64,000 nt of DNA from Dickeya chrysanthemi NCPPB 402 (GTDB lineage Bacteria > Pseudomonadota > Gammaproteobacteria > Enterobacterales > Enterobacteriaceae), in contig NZ_CM001974.1 in NCBI RefSeq assembly GCF_000406105.1, forward strand, positions 2,883,274-2,947,273, in the 5' to 3' direction. Of the stretch, positions 37,953 to 49,343 are shown in pieces. A program made the position numbers and the translations under genes. How positions within the stretch are numbered: position 1 is the first letter of the stretch; the number at the start of each line of letters is the position of its first letter. A model generated the notes under the pieces. It saw only the letters and a list, made by a program, of their open reading frames with translations, searched no databases and was not told where the DNA came from.

Positions 37953-38708
37953 TTAATTCATTGCAAGTATCTGATTAGCGCGCTGCGTGTTGTCATCAAC
38001 GTTGCTAATCACTTTCATCTGCATCTCAAAACGGCGCGAGTTGGAAATCATCTCCACCATCGACTCAACCGTATTGACGTTACTGCCTTCCAACACACCC
38101 GGCATTACCCTGACCGTGGCATCATTCTGCAATACCGCACCACGTTGCTGCTGCACCGCAGGGGAAACCCGGAAAAAACCGTCGTCACCACGAGTTACTT
38201 CGTTCGCCGTAGCCTTGACCAGTTTTAAACGCCCTATTTGGGTCACAGTATTTGCTGCATCACTGGGATTTAACGCATTAATAGTACCATCAGGACCGAT
38301 GGTGAGCTGCGTCTGAGGCGGAACCTCTATCGGGCCACCATCGCCCATCACCAGACGCCCCTGAACGGTCAATTGCCCGTTGGAATTGATTTCCATATTA
38401 CCGTTACGGGTATAAGCCTCACTACCATCCGCTGCTCGAACAGCCAGCCAGCCATCCTGAGAAAACGCAACATCCATCGAGCGACCGGTGTAATCCATTG
38501 AACCAGGGGTGGTATCCACCCCCGGCGTCGACGAAATAACCAGCGTGCGCGTCTCATTAGTGACGCCCTGGATTGGCACAGCACGCATCGCAGCCAGTTG
38601 CGCACGGAAGCCCGGCGTAGAGGCGTTAGCCATGTTATGCGACGTAACGGCCTGTTGTTCCAGCGTCTGACTTGCCGCGCCCATCGCTGTATAGATAGCG
38701 TGATCCAT
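37953..38708 (-). CDS. flgF: Proximal rod protein FlgF
   Basis: 251 residues, begins [43 protein letters not shown] and ends [36 protein letters not shown], as other FlgF proteins. It lies between flgE and flgG with short gaps. Confidence 0.96.
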   Translation of the reverse strand: MDHAIYTAMGAASQTLEQQAVTSHNMANASTPGFRAQLAAMRAVPIQGVTNETRTLVISSTPGVDTTPGSMDYTGRSMDVAFSQDGWLAVRAADGSEAYTRNGNMEINSNGQLTVQGRLVMGDGGPIEVPPQTQLTIGPDGTINALNPSDAANTVTQIGRLKLVKATANEVTRGDDGFFRVSPAVQQQRGAVLQNDATVRVMPGVLEGSNVNTVESMVEMISNSRRFEMQMKVISNVDDNTQRANQILAMN

Positions 38709-38729
38709 GCAATATCCTCGTTATGATAA

Positions 38730-39929
38730 TTAACGCAGGTTAACCAAGGTATTAAGGATCTGATCCTGTGTTTTGATGGTCTGAGCGTTCGACTGATAGT
38801 TACGCTGAGCAACGATCATGTTAACCAGTTCCTTACTCATATCGACGTTGGAACTTTCCGTTGCCTTGCCCACCAAACTCCCGAGGTTACCGGTACCGGC
38901 CGATCCCACCACCGCCTGACCAGAGTTGTTGGTTGCGGCCCACACATTATCGCCTTGCGGAGAAAGCCCTTCCGGGTTTGCAAAGTTAGCCAACACAATC
39001 TGCCCCAGAAGCTGGGTTCTATTGTTGGAATAGGAACCAACAACACTGCCATCATCGCTGATGCTATAACCCGTCAGTTCGCCCGGCTGATAACCATCCT
39101 GCGTTGGTGTCTTGGTACTGTTCGAACCGCTGTTCTGCTGCACCGTGCCGGTAAAGGCAAGATTAAAAGCGCTGGCAGCAGAACCGTTCAGAGACGCCAT
39201 ATTGATCGTTGCCGGCGTGGTGGTCGTCAATGCACCGCTAGTATTGAAAGCCAATGTAGTCGGCCCCTGGAAACCTGCACCGGTAATGCTGGTGTCCTGA
39301 GCATAAACATCCCAGCTGTTAGCTGCGGTTTTTACAAAATACAGTGCGAAGTTATGCGCATTACCCAAACTATCGTAAGTCGTGATAGAACCTTTATAGT
39401 TTGAGGTATTAGACGGATCGGTAGCGTTCCAGGTATTTGTGCTGTCCGATGAGTTCAGGCTGGCAATGATAGATGCCGTCGTCGTAGCCTGGGCTGACAT
39501 AGTGGTTTCCGGAATGCTCAAACCCACCGGATCCGCGCCCTGTTGAATCGCTGGTGGCGTCCCAGTAGCTGGGAAGCCAGTCAGTTGCAAGCCCTGCGCA
39601 TTAACGATATTACGGCTGCTATCCAGAGTGAATTGACCGTTACGGCTATACACAATACTACCATTGGTATCAAGCAGGCGGTAAAAACCGCTGCCGTTGA
39701 TGGCGACATCCAATGCACGAGATGTACTGTTAATTGAACCGTTAGTGAAATCCTGCAATACGGATGCAACCCGGGTCCCCATGCCTACGTTGGAGCCGGC
39801 ATACATATCAGCAAAAGAGATATTGCTGGCCTTGAAACCAACGGTAGCGGAGTTGGCAATGTTGTTACCAATCACGTCCAGATTGTTAGAGGCAGCGTTT
39901 AACCCACTGACCGCCTGAGAAAAGCTCAT
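38730..39929 (-). CDS. flgE: Flagellar hook protein FlgE
   Basis: The hook subunit, 399 residues. Conserved ends MSFSQAVSGLNAASNNLDVIGNNIANSATVGFKAS and SKELVNMIVAQRNYQSNAQTIKTQDQILNTLVNLR; the Ser/Thr/Asn-rich middle is the variable surface domain. A strong AGGAGAG precedes the ATG, as expected for an abundant protein. Confidence 0.97.
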   Translation of the reverse strand: MSFSQAVSGLNAASNNLDVIGNNIANSATVGFKASNISFADMYAGSNVGMGTRVASVLQDFTNGSINSTSRALDVAINGSGFYRLLDTNGSIVYSRNGQFTLDSSRNIVNAQGLQLTGFPATGTPPAIQQGADPVGLSIPETTMSAQATTTASIIASLNSSDSTNTWNATDPSNTSNYKGSITTYDSLGNAHNFALYFVKTAANSWDVYAQDTSITGAGFQGPTTLAFNTSGALTTTTPATINMASLNGSAASAFNLAFTGTVQQNSGSNSTKTPTQDGYQPGELTGYSISDDGSVVGSYSNNRTQLLGQIVLANFANPEGLSPQGDNVWAATNNSGQAVVGSAGTGNLGSLVGKATESSNVDMSKELVNMIVAQRNYQSNAQTIKTQDQILNTLVNLR

Positions 39930-39995
39930 AGTGCTCTCCTGAATATTGATGAACTGTTATTCACTAAAAAGTGACGCGCGTTATATCCGTAACTG

Positions 39996-40667
39996 CTACA
40001 AAATCTGGCGTACGTTATCCAGCGTGGACTGCCCACTCAGTCCCAGATCCAGCAATGCTCCGCTGCTGTTGGTGACCACACCGTTTACATACGCATAGTT
40101 CAGAGCCTGAACCACCTGCTGAGTGCCGTTCGAGGTAGCGGAAACTGAAATTGTATAGGAGCCATCCGGCGCAGTCGTACCATCGGTCGCTTTCCCATCC
40201 CAGGAGAATGCATGTACCCCTGCTTTAAGCGAACCCAGATCCATTGTGTTAACAACTTTGCCGGAACTGTCGGTAATATTGACGGTGACATTCTCAGCAG
40301 AATTCTCCAGTTCAACGCCGAACGGTGTCGTCGTTCCTTTACCCACCAGCACGGTTGAACCGGGCACCAGCACACCATGACCGATTAATGAGGCCGCCTG
40401 AACGGACTGATTACTGTTGATTTGAGTAGAGATAGAACCGAGAGTCGTATTCAGCTTCTCAATACCGCTCACCGTATTTAGCTGCGCCAACTGCGAAACC
40501 AGTTGGTTGTTATCCATAGGATTGGTCGGATCCTGATTTTTCAACTGAGCAACCAGCAGCGTCAGAAAGCTATTCTGTAGATCAGCACTGCTATTACCGC
40601 TGATAGATGAGGATGCCGATGTAGACGATGTGCCTTGGACGTTACTGACAGAAGAAGTGGTAGCCAT
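39996..40667 (-). CDS. flgD: Hook assembly cap protein FlgD
   Basis: The hook-cap scaffold, 223 residues. The N-terminal FLTLLVAQLKNQDPTNPMDNNQLVSQLAQLNTVSGIEKLN is the family signature; the C half is the beta-rich FlgD Ig/tudor part. Confidence 0.96.
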   Translation of the reverse strand: MATTSSVSNVQGTSSTSASSSISGNSSADLQNSFLTLLVAQLKNQDPTNPMDNNQLVSQLAQLNTVSGIEKLNTTLGSISTQINSNQSVQAASLIGHGVLVPGSTVLVGKGTTTPFGVELENSAENVTVNITDSSGKVVNTMDLGSLKAGVHAFSWDGKATDGTTAPDGSYTISVSATSNGTQQVVQALNYAYVNGVVTNSSGALLDLGLSGQSTLDNVRQIL

Positions 40668-40679
40668 GAATCCTCCAGA

Positions 40680-41084
40680 TTACTGACCGATAGTTAACGT
40701 CTTCAGCATCATCGATTTTGTGGTATTCAATACTTCCACGTTCGCCTGATAGCTTCTGGACGCCGAAATGGTGTTGACCATCTCATTGACAGGATCCACA
40801 TTTGGCATGCGGACATAGCCTTTGGCATCGGCCAGAGGGTTACCCGGCTGATAGACCAGTTTTTCGGGAGAAGGATCTTCGACGACCTTCGCAACTTTCA
40901 CTCCCCCCGTCGCCTGCCCTGGAGCGGCATCGACCTCAAAAACTACCTGTTTAGCGCGATAGGGCTGACCATCTGGACCAGTGACGCTATCTGCGTTAGC
41001 CAAATTACTGGCGCTGACGTTAAGGCGCTGAGACTGAGCTGAAAGCGCCGAACCGGAAATATCGAAAATATTAAGTAACGACAT
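40680..41084 (-). CDS. flgC: Proximal rod protein FlgC
   Basis: 134 residues, begins [46 protein letters not shown] and ends in the D0 helix [26 protein letters not shown]. It lies 33 bp after flgB. Confidence 0.97.
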   Translation of the reverse strand: MSLLNIFDISGSALSAQSQRLNVSASNLANADSVTGPDGQPYRAKQVVFEVDAAPGQATGGVKVAKVVEDPSPEKLVYQPGNPLADAKGYVRMPNVDPVNEMVNTISASRSYQANVEVLNTTKSMMLKTLTIGQ

Positions 41085-41117
41085 GAGACATCAACCTTAT
41101 ATCCGCCGCCAATCCTG

Positions 41118-41537
41118 TTATGATGATCCAGACTGAAGTACCGACATCATCCCTTTTATCTGCCCGCTGATGAGCGTAAGGCTACCCTGATACTTGAGGC
41201 TATTATCCGCAAAGTTGGTGCGTTCGCGATCCATGTCGACAGTATTGCCATCAAGAGCGGGTTGAGTAGGGACGCGGTAGAGCAGATCGAGCGCTGGCGG
41301 CTGTGCCGTCTGTGCCGGAATATGGCGTGAAGAGGTCAAACTCAACGAGACAGATTGACCGCTGACGCGCCCTTTCTCCATGACCTTGTTCAGTTCGCTG
41401 GCAAAATCAATATCACGCGCTTGATACCCTGGAGTATCCGCGTTGGCGATATTTGCAGCCAGAATCTCCTGACGCTGAGCACGGAGATTCAACGCCTCTT
41501 GCTGAAACCGTAGCGCAGCATCTAATTTGTCGAGCAT
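41118..41537 (-). CDS. flgB: Proximal rod protein FlgB
   Basis: 139 residues, the first gene of the flgBCDEFGHIJ operon, with GGAGGGAG before the ATG. The conserved [32 protein letters not shown] is present. Divergent from flgA. Confidence 0.97.
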   Translation of the reverse strand: MLDKLDAALRFQQEALNLRAQRQEILAANIANADTPGYQARDIDFASELNKVMEKGRVSGQSVSLSLTSSRHIPAQTAQPPALDLLYRVPTQPALDGNTVDMDRERTNFADNSLKYQGSLTLISGQIKGMMSVLQSGSS

Positions 41538-41703
41538 GCTCCCTCCGCAATTTAAACTTTAGTCTGCGTAGGATAATTCTCATCCTGCTAAAATCATCGA
41601 AAGAATAGGCATAGAATGAAGCGCTATTTATTGCCTTAACTGTAAGCAAGTGCCGCTACACTGGTAGCGTAAAATTAATTGAGTTTAAGAGAGCACAGGA
41701 CGG
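41538..41703. promoter_or_regulatory. Divergent flgB/flgA class II promoter region
   Basis: A 166-bp gap between the divergent starts of flgB and flgA. By analogy with E. coli it is expected to hold FlhDC-controlled promoters for both; I could not delimit the boxes. Confidence 0.5.
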
Positions 41704-42372
41704 ATGCCAGATATCAGAAAATACATACAGTTATCGGTTTTATGCATGCTGTTTGCACCGGTACTGGTGAATGCTGCCGATCTCGCATCACAATTATCCC
41801 GTTTCTTTGCGAATAATTTCAAAGGCTCATCGAATACAGTCAACGTCGTAGTAAAAACGCCTGAAGCCCAATGGCCTGGTTGCGATAACCCGCTGATTTC
41901 ACTACCGGGAAATGCAAGGATGTGGGGCAATCTTTCGGTTTCCGTTAGTTGCAATCAGGATCGGCGTTTTATTCAAGTTGAGGTGCAGGTCACAGGAAGT
42001 TATGTCGTTGCGGCAGCGCCGCTGAGCCGGGGATCAGAACTGGCAGCCGGGGACATTCGCACCGTACGCGGTAGAATAGACCAACTTCCTCCTAGAGCGC
42101 TTTTCACACTGGAAGAAGCGCAGGGCGCCATAGCTTTGCGGGATATCGCACCGGGACAGGCGATTACACAGGTTATGATAAGAAAACCCTGGGTTATTCG
42201 TGCCGGCCAAAATGTACAGATTCTCGCGCAGGGAGACGGGTTTAGCGTTCGTAGCGAAGGTAAGGCCATGAATAATGCGGCCTCAGGACAGCCGGCGAGA
42301 GCTCGCACGGCTTCTGGACAGGTTGTATCCGGTATTGCCAGCGGTGATGGGATTATTCTGATCTCACAATAA
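41704..42372 (+). CDS. flgA: P-ring assembly chaperone FlgA
   Basis: A periplasmic chaperone for FlgI, 222 residues with a signal peptide (cut near VNAAD). The C-terminal SAF domain with GSELAAGDIRTVRGRIDQLPPRALF and VIRAGQNVQILAQGDGFSVRSEG is typical. Confidence 0.95.
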   Translation: MPDIRKYIQLSVLCMLFAPVLVNAADLASQLSRFFANNFKGSSNTVNVVVKTPEAQWPGCDNPLISLPGNARMWGNLSVSVSCNQDRRFIQVEVQVTGSYVVAAAPLSRGSELAAGDIRTVRGRIDQLPPRALFTLEEAQGAIALRDIAPGQAITQVMIRKPWVIRAGQNVQILAQGDGFSVRSEGKAMNNAASGQPARARTASGQVVSGIASGDGIILISQ

Positions 42373-42377
42373 TTTGC

Positions 42378-42404
42378 TAAAGTAACGCTCATTGCTGCCG
42401 ATAT
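42378..42404 (+). promoter_or_regulatory. Sigma-28 promoter of flgMN
   Basis: TAAAGTAA (42378-42385), 11-bp spacer, GCCGATAT (42397-42404), 113 bp before flgM and directly after the flgA stop. As in E. coli, FliA thus drives its own anti-sigma factor. Confidence 0.88.
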
Positions 42405-42517
42405 GATATACATCGCCGCTGATGATAATATTGGTCAAACAAGTACCAGCTGAGAGAACAAACGGCTATCTCATTAATTATCATCGTTATATACCCTTAT
42501 GACATGAGCACACTACC

Positions 42518-42817
42518 ATGAGCATTGATCGGACCCAGTCAGTCAAACCGGTAAGCCAGGTTCAACCCCGGGATACCGGCGACGTAGCAAAATTAAAGCG
42601 CAAAGAAGAAACCGGCCAGCAGAGCTCTGTAACGGGTACTCAGGTTAAGCTGAGCGACGCGCAGTCCAAGCTGATGCAGCCATCTTCGCAAGATATTGAT
42701 ATGCAGCGTGTAGAGACGCTGAAACAGGCTATTCGTGACGGTTCATTAAAAATGAACGTCGGTAAAATTGCTGATGCATTAATCAAAAATGCTCAGGACT
42801 TAATTGCAGACGAGTAA
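42518..42817 (+). CDS. flgM: Anti-sigma-28 factor FlgM
   Basis: 99 residues. The N half is disordered and the C half carries the sigma-28-binding helices (VKLSDAQSKLMQPSSQDIDMQRVETLKQAIRDGSLKMNVGKIADALI). It holds FliA until it is exported through the finished hook. Confidence 0.96.
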   Translation: MSIDRTQSVKPVSQVQPRDTGDVAKLKRKEETGQQSSVTGTQVKLSDAQSKLMQPSSQDIDMQRVETLKQAIRDGSLKMNVGKIADALIKNAQDLIADE

Positions 42818-42821
42818 CACA

Positions 42822-43259
42822 ATGGAAAGACTTGTAAAGCTGCTGGAACAACTTTTGCTCAACATGCGTGAGCTTGAAGCTGTATTGTCGGATGAGCAAT
42901 CATTGCTCTGTGCCGGTCATGTTGATGGGCCAGCGCTACAAGCTATTACCGATAAAAAGAGCTCTCTGCTCGCCACTATCCAACATTTGGATAAGATTCG
43001 GCTTCAGGGCGAGTCAGCGTTACGAGTACAGGCACCTTATGCTGTTCATCCTGCTGCTGCTCAAATCTGGCAACAGGTTACAAAATTAAGCGAAGCGCTA
43101 CGTGATAAAAATCAACATAACGGCCTGTTACTTGGTTATCACCTCGAGCATAACGAAAAAGCACTCGCGGTACTGAAGCCTCGCCATGCGCAATCACTGT
43201 ACGGGCCTGATGGCCAGTCACGGAGCAACTCGATTTCCGCTCGCCGAATCAGCATCTGA
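42822..43259 (+). CDS. flgN: Export chaperone FlgN
   Basis: Chaperone for FlgK and FlgL. 145 residues from ATG 42822, 4 bp after flgM; codons upstream of it lie in flgM. Mostly helical, with ERLVKLLEQLLLNMRELEAVL at the N terminus and HNGLLLGYHLEHNEKAL near the C terminus, as in E. coli FlgN. Confidence 0.92.
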   Translation: MERLVKLLEQLLLNMRELEAVLSDEQSLLCAGHVDGPALQAITDKKSSLLATIQHLDKIRLQGESALRVQAPYAVHPAAAQIWQQVTKLSEALRDKNQHNGLLLGYHLEHNEKALAVLKPRHAQSLYGPDGQSRSNSISARRISI

Positions 43260-43321
43260 CTCTTCTTTTGACTCACTCAAGCTTGATGTCATCAAGACTC
43301 ACATGGGTTGTTTCTATTTAA

Positions 43322-43744
43322 CTACTTATAGTTTACAGCAATTTCGTTAGATACGACCTCTACCGAGGTAGCCATCCGCCCAGAGCCGGGTACGTAAAAT
43401 ACCATTCTAAACTCACTGTTAGCAGGGACGCCTTGCAATCCATAGGTTTGCCCGCTGGCACCGTCCAGATTGACACAGCGGTTAGCTGCACAGAGTTTGA
43501 CGGCTAAATCAACCGGTGCTGGCGATTTCAGTTGATATCGCCAGTAGATGACGGTAACGGATTGAGCCGTCGTGATGCCGAATCCAGAAGGGGGAAGCAG
43601 AGCGGGAGAAGATGCCAGCATCCCTTTGTACTCAAATGATGGCCCAGAGAGATTGGCATTCCATCCCCCTTGTTGGGCATAGAGCCTGGGCGACAGCATT
43701 GCTACTGCCGCCCCACAAAGCACGACCATCATCATTTTATTCAT
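43322..43744 (-). CDS. flhE: Flagellar protein FlhE
   Basis: A small periplasmic protein of the flhBAE operon, 140 residues with a signal peptide (cut near LYAQQ). In Salmonella FlhE limits proton leakage through the export gate. Its ATG overlaps the flhA stop (ATGA). It converges with flgN across 62 bp. Confidence 0.92.
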   Translation of the reverse strand: MNKMMMVVLCGAAVAMLSPRLYAQQGGWNANLSGPSFEYKGMLASSPALLPPSGFGITTAQSVTVIYWRYQLKSPAPVDLAVKLCAANRCVNLDGASGQTYGLQGVPANSEFRMVFYVPGSGRMATSVEVVSNEIAVNYK

Positions 43745-45837
43745 CGAGGCAGTTCACCACCAATCATCGACGTCATTCTGATTTGACGGCTGTCGCTAAT
43801 CTCAAGGTTAGACAATACGGCAATTTGAGGAAGGCTACGACGCAGGAAACGTGACAACAACCCGCGCAATGCATGGTTAACCAGCAACACTGGCGGCGCA
43901 CCCAATGCTTCCTGATGTTGCAATGCCTGCCGAGCCTGATCCAACAATCTGTCGCTTAATCCCGGCTCCAAACCACCACCACCCTGAAGTGCTTGCAACA
44001 GTAGGCGCTCCAGCGCACCATCAAGTCCGATCACCTGAAGCTCAGTATCCCCTGGGAACCATTGCTGGGTAATAGCACGGCCCAGAGCAATACGCACGGC
44101 TGTCGTCAATTCATTTGGGTCCGTCTGTACTGCCGCATGTTCGGCCAATGTCTCGATAACTGTACGCATATCCCGAATCGAAACTTGTTCGCTTAACAAA
44201 TTCTGCAGAACCTTGTGTAACGTTGTTAACGTCACCACACCCGGAATGAAATCCTCGGTCAGCTTCGGCATTTCCTGAGATACGCGATCCATCAGTTGCT
44301 GTGCTTCCTGCCGCCCAAATAACTCACTGGCATGCAAGCTGAGCAAATGATTCAGATGGGTCGCCACAACTGTACTGGCCTCGACTACAGTATATCCTTG
44401 CGTTTGCGCCTGTTCTTTAAGCGCACTTTCTATCCAGATTGCTGGTAGACCAAAAGCGGGATCTTTAGTTAAATCACCTGGCAGAGTACCTACCGCGTTC
44501 CCCGGATTAATCGCCATCCAGCGTCCTGGATGAGCCTCACCGTTACCAATCTCAACACCTTTCATCAAAATACGATAACTGGCCGGCTGTAAATCCAGGT
44601 TATCCCGAATATGGACGACAGGCGGCAGGAACCCCATTTCCTGGGCAAATTTCTTTCGAATACTACGAATACGCCCGAGCAACTCGCCATTTTGCTGAAA
44701 ATCAACCATAGGAATCAGGCGATACCCTACTTCCATCCCAAGCGGATCTTCCAGTTGCACATCAGACCAACTGGCCTCGATCACCTGTGGCGCTGTCGGG
44801 GTAGCGGTTGCAGCCTCAGTCGCAGCGAATGCAGCTTTGTTTTCCTCTCCTTTCCTCGTCCACCACGCCAACCCTAACAGGGCAGCAGTAAAAAGGAGGA
44901 AAACAAAGTTAGGCATACCAGGCACCAGGCCGATAAGCCCCAAGACTCCCGCACTTAAAATCATGACTCGCGGATTATTAAACAGCTGGGTGACCATCTG
45001 CTGACCAACGTCTTGATCCGTGCTGACTCGGGTCACAATCACACCAGCAGCAGTCGAAATCACCAACGCCGGAATTTGCGCCACCAGACCATCACCGATG
45101 GTCAACAGCGTATAGTTTTCGACGGCCTGCCCTAACACCATGTCATGCTGAACCACACCGACCAGCAAGCCACCGATGATATTAATGGCCATGATCATCA
45201 GGCCGGCGATAGCATCACCACGAACAAACTTACTCGCACCATCCATCGACCCATAGAAATCCGCTTCCTGAGTCACTTCCGAACGCCGTTTCTTGGCTTC
45301 ATCCTCACCAATTAACCCGGCGTTCAGGTCGGCATCAATTGCCATTTGTTTGCCTGGCATACCATCCAGTGTAAAGCGTGCTCCAACCTCAGCAATACGA
45401 CCGGCCCCCTTCGTGATAACCATGAAGTTGATCAGTACCAGGATAATGAATACGACGATACCGATGGCAAAGTTACCGCCCACCAGGAAGTGCCCGAACG
45501 CTTCAACCACTCGCCCGGCAGCGCCTGCGCCAGTATGCCCTTCCATCAGAATGATACGTGTCGATGCTACGTTGAGTGACAAACGCAACAGCGTAGAAAA
45601 CAACAGAATGGTAGGAAATGCGGCAAAATCGAGTGTGCGCTGGGTAAACATGGCGACCAGCAGTACCATAATCGACAACGCAATATTAAATGTGAACAGC
45701 AAGTCCAGAATAAACGGCGGCAGAGGCAGAACCATCATCGACAAGATGAGTAATATAAGAACAGGTCCCGCCAGAATCTGCCATTGTGAACCTTTCATAT
45801 TGCCGGGTAGGCGAAGCAAAGAGGCTAGGTTAGCCAT
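43741..45837 (-). CDS. flhA: Flagellar export gate protein FlhA
   Basis: The large export gate subunit, 698 residues from ATG 45837. Eight TM segments in the N half, the conserved FHIPEP-type loop FAIGIVVFIILVLINFMVITKGAGRIAEVGARFTLDGMPGKQMAIDADLNAGL (about residues 125-180) and a cytoplasmic docking domain. The start overlaps the flhB stop by 8 bases; the TTG/other codons to 45870 lie in flhB. Confidence 0.97.
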   Translation of the reverse strand: MANLASLLRLPGNMKGSQWQILAGPVLILLILSMMVLPLPPFILDLLFTFNIALSIMVLLVAMFTQRTLDFAAFPTILLFSTLLRLSLNVASTRIILMEGHTGAGAAGRVVEAFGHFLVGGNFAIGIVVFIILVLINFMVITKGAGRIAEVGARFTLDGMPGKQMAIDADLNAGLIGEDEAKKRRSEVTQEADFYGSMDGASKFVRGDAIAGLMIMAINIIGGLLVGVVQHDMVLGQAVENYTLLTIGDGLVAQIPALVISTAAGVIVTRVSTDQDVGQQMVTQLFNNPRVMILSAGVLGLIGLVPGMPNFVFLLFTAALLGLAWWTRKGEENKAAFAATEAATATPTAPQVIEASWSDVQLEDPLGMEVGYRLIPMVDFQQNGELLGRIRSIRKKFAQEMGFLPPVVHIRDNLDLQPASYRILMKGVEIGNGEAHPGRWMAINPGNAVGTLPGDLTKDPAFGLPAIWIESALKEQAQTQGYTVVEASTVVATHLNHLLSLHASELFGRQEAQQLMDRVSQEMPKLTEDFIPGVVTLTTLHKVLQNLLSEQVSIRDMRTVIETLAEHAAVQTDPNELTTAVRIALGRAITQQWFPGDTELQVIGLDGALERLLLQALQGGGGLEPGLSDRLLDQARQALQHQEALGAPPVLLVNHALRGLLSRFLRRSLPQIAVLSNLEISDSRQIRMTSMIGGELPR

Positions 45838-46981
45838 CGGTTGTTTTCTCTTTAGCAAAATCCAGTGCATCCGGCACAGGTAAGTTTTTAGGTTTACGCG
45901 GAATCAATCCGCCTTCACGTTTCCAGCGTTTGAGCTGATAGACCCACGAAAGCACTTCAGCAACAGCAGCATATAATCCGGCAGGAATCTGCTGCCCAAT
46001 TTCAGTATGGCGATACAACGCTCGAGCCAGAGGCGGCGCCTCCAAAATTGGGACACGGTTCTCTGCACCCAATTCACGAATACGCTGAGCAATCCTATCT
46101 GCACCTTTAGCCAATACCTTGGGTGCATTCATTTTCTTTTCATCATACTTCAACGCAACGGCATAATGAGTCGGGTTGGTGACGATAACGTCGGCTTTCG
46201 GCACGTCAGCCATCATTCGGCGTTGGGCAATTGCCCGCTGTTGCTGCCGTATACGACCTTTAATGTGAGGATCGCCTTCGTGCTCTTTGTATTCGTCACG
46301 GATTTCCTGTTTGCTCATGCGTAGCCGTTTAATATGGCTCCATATTTGCCATGCCACGTCGAAAGCGACCATGGGGAAAAGCCCCATGATTACCCAAAAA
46401 CAACACAGAAAAGCAATATTTAACGCATCCTTTATCGCGATCCCCATGGGCTCAGAGACAAGATGCAGCATGCTATTCCAGTTATGCAAAAGAAACCAAT
46501 ACGTAATACAACCAACGATGACGGCCTTTAGGATCGCTTTAAATAATTCGGCCAGTACATGGGTCGAAAACATGCGCTTCAGGCCAGATAACGGATTCAA
46601 CTTGCCAAAATCGAAGCTAATCGCTTTAGTGCTAAAAATCAGACCGCCCAGCAGTACCGGCGCGGCCAGAGCAACCAGCACCAATCCGAATAAGATAGGC
46701 ACAATCGCCAGCATTGCTTGCTTAAGCAATGCACCGACATGAGAAATGATCAATCGCTCATCACTGATGAGGTTATGGTCAAAGATCAGTCCTTTGGCCA
46801 TCATATCAGTCAGTTTTCCAGCCATGCTGGAACCGTAACCCCATAAAATAGCCAGACCGGCAATCAGCATGAATACCGATGTCAACTCCCTCGATCGGGG
46901 TATCTGACCTTCTTCTCGGGCTTTTTCTGTTCGTTGGGGGGTGGGAGCTTCTGTTTTCTCCAGATCGCTATCATCTGCCAC
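45830..46981 (-). CDS. flhB: Flagellar export switch protein FlhB
   Basis: Controls substrate specificity of export. 383 residues, four TM segments and a cytoplasmic domain with the self-cleaving NPTH motif (Asn269-Pro270), at the same position as in E. coli. First gene of flhBAE. Confidence 0.97.
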   Translation of the reverse strand: MADDSDLEKTEAPTPQRTEKAREEGQIPRSRELTSVFMLIAGLAILWGYGSSMAGKLTDMMAKGLIFDHNLISDERLIISHVGALLKQAMLAIVPILFGLVLVALAAPVLLGGLIFSTKAISFDFGKLNPLSGLKRMFSTHVLAELFKAILKAVIVGCITYWFLLHNWNSMLHLVSEPMGIAIKDALNIAFLCCFWVIMGLFPMVAFDVAWQIWSHIKRLRMSKQEIRDEYKEHEGDPHIKGRIRQQQRAIAQRRMMADVPKADVIVTNPTHYAVALKYDEKKMNAPKVLAKGADRIAQRIRELGAENRVPILEAPPLARALYRHTEIGQQIPAGLYAAVAEVLSWVYQLKRWKREGGLIPRKPKNLPVPDALDFAKEKTTDG

Positions 46982-47118
46982 TAGAGCCGCTCCTGTTAAT
47001 GCTCGCTGACATAAAGTTATACAACGCTAGCATGACAAAATCCGGCAAAGCACTATGGGGAGAACAGAGAAGAAAATAAGCGGCTATTTATTTTATTGGA
47101 TAAGACAAGAGACAGGAA

Positions 47119-47147
47119 TTTACGATCGGGACATGCCCGATCGTAAA
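47119..47147 (-). terminator. Hairpin terminator after cheZ
   Basis: Perfect 12-bp stem TTTACGATCGGG (47119-47130) with CCCGATCGTAAA (47136-47147), five-base loop, in the 230-bp gap between cheZ and flhB. The T run on the minus strand is short and broken. Confidence 0.6.
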
Positions 47148-47211
47148 CATCCACATACTTTACGCCACAATGCCCACTCATACCGAGGATGTAATGGGTG
47201 TCGAGGTGAAA

Positions 47212-47856
47212 TCAAAAACCCAGGCTATCCAACAGATCATCAACTTGATCCTGGTTGGAAACAATACCTGCAGCGGTTTTATCAACCTGAGGCCCGTTGA
47301 GCAGACCTTCATTCGCACGACGCGTTTCCGATGGTTTCTCTGGAATATTTTCCAACAAGACCATCAGCAACTGTTTCTCGATTTCCTGAACAACATCCAT
47401 CATGCGTTTGATTACTTGCCCGGTTAAATCCTGGAAGTCCTGAGCCATCATGATTTCCAGTAACTGAGCATTAGTAAACGCGGTATGATCCGGGACTGAC
47501 TCAAGATAGCTACGTGTATCAGTAACTAGCTCGCGGGCCTCCGAAAGTTCTATCGGATTCTCAAACCACTGATCCCAACGGGTTTTCAGTGCTTTGGACT
47601 CTTCTTCCAGTTGGTTCTGACGAGGTTGGGCAGCTTCAACACAACTCAATGCACGCTCTGCCGCCTGTGCAGTCATCTGAACAACATAATCAAGACGATC
47701 ACGAGCATCAGGAATCGCTTCGGCTGCTTCAGTGATCGCCTGATCTAAACCAAGCTCTTTCAGGCTGTCACGCAGCATGCGTGTCAATTGCCCGATACGA
47801 GAAATAATCTCTGTGGCAGACGCATGATCGTTAATGGGCATCGGATGTGGATTCAT
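47212..47856 (-). CDS. cheZ: CheY-P phosphatase CheZ
   Basis: Dephosphorylates CheY-P. 214 residues, long helical hairpin with the catalytic Gln in [20 protein letters not shown] and a C-terminal CheY-binding peptide ([12 protein letters not shown]). Last gene of cheRBYZ; AAGGAG before the ATG. Confidence 0.96.
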   Translation of the reverse strand: MNPHPMPINDHASATEIISRIGQLTRMLRDSLKELGLDQAITEAAEAIPDARDRLDYVVQMTAQAAERALSCVEAAQPRQNQLEEESKALKTRWDQWFENPIELSEARELVTDTRSYLESVPDHTAFTNAQLLEIMMAQDFQDLTGQVIKRMMDVVQEIEKQLLMVLLENIPEKPSETRRANEGLLNGPQVDKTAAGIVSNQDQVDDLLDSLGF

Positions 47857-47865
47857 GGCATCTCC

Positions 47866-48276
<411 letters not shown>

Positions 48277-48290
48277 TCACCCCGGAGCTG

Positions 48291-49343
48291 CTATATACGT
48301 AATGCCTGTCCGGCAGAAACTTGTGCCAGCATCCGCTGACTCACCTGGTGCAAATCCACCACCTCATCGACACCACCGAGTGCTATAGCCTCTCGAGGCA
48401 TACCGAATACAACACAGCTGGCTTCATTTTGCGCGATCGTATACGCTCCCGCTTTATGAAGCTCCAGCATTCCCGCTGCACCATCATTCCCCATGCCAGT
48501 TAGGATTACTCCTACTGCATTTCGTCCGGCGTACTGTGCAACAGAGTGGAACAGTACGTCAACAGAAGGACGATGCCGATTTACCGGCGGACCATCATGT
48601 AATTTAACCTGATAGTTCGCACCACTACGCGCAAGTTCAAGATGACGGGCACCCGGTGCAATATAGGCATGACCAGGCAGAACACGCTCGCCATCTTCGG
48701 CTTCTTTCACTGTAATTTGACACAGTTTATTCAAACGCTCAGCAAAAGACTTAGTGAATCCCGGTGGCATATGCTGAGTAATCAGCAATGCCGGACTTGT
48801 CGGCGGCAATGGCTGCAAGACATGTCTGATCGCCTCGGTTCCGCCTGTCGACGCACCAATCGCGATCAGCTTTTCACTACTCAGCAACGGCATACTGGGA
48901 ATCAGCACTGTAGGTGCCGGTCCTGAACTGCGCTGAGGCAAACGCGCCTTGGCAGCCATGCGGATTTTTTCCGCAATCAGCTCACTGTATGCCAACATAC
49001 CTTCACGAATACCCAACTGAGGCTTAGTAACAAAATCGATCGCCCCAAGCTCAAGCGCCCGTAAAGTGATTTCCGAACCTTTCCCCGTCAATGAAGACAC
49101 CATCACCACAGGCATTGGGCGAAGGCGCATCAACTTTTCAAGAAAATCAAGGCCATCCATACGAGGCATTTCGACATCAAGCGTCAACACCTGCGGGTTG
49201 AACTTCTTGATTAAATCACGTGCCACCAATGGATCCGGTGCCGTTGCAACCACTTCCATATCGGGATGACTATTAATGATTTCGGTCATGATCTGCCGCA
49301 TTAACGCAGAATCATCAACACATAATACTTTTATTTTACTCAT
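48291..49343 (-). CDS. cheB: Chemoreceptor methylesterase/deamidase CheB
   Basis: 350 residues: receiver domain with Asp56 (LTLDVEMP), linker and methylesterase domain with the catalytic triad Ser165 (GASTGG), His191 (TQHMPPGF) and Asp287 (GMGNDGA). It overlaps the cheR stop by one base. Confidence 0.97.
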   Translation of the reverse strand: MSKIKVLCVDDSALMRQIMTEIINSHPDMEVVATAPDPLVARDLIKKFNPQVLTLDVEMPRMDGLDFLEKLMRLRPMPVVMVSSLTGKGSEITLRALELGAIDFVTKPQLGIREGMLAYSELIAEKIRMAAKARLPQRSSGPAPTVLIPSMPLLSSEKLIAIGASTGGTEAIRHVLQPLPPTSPALLITQHMPPGFTKSFAERLNKLCQITVKEAEDGERVLPGHAYIAPGARHLELARSGANYQVKLHDGPPVNRHRPSVDVLFHSVAQYAGRNAVGVILTGMGNDGAAGMLELHKAGAYTIAQNEASCVVFGMPREAIALGGVDEVVDLHQVSQRMLAQVSAGQALRI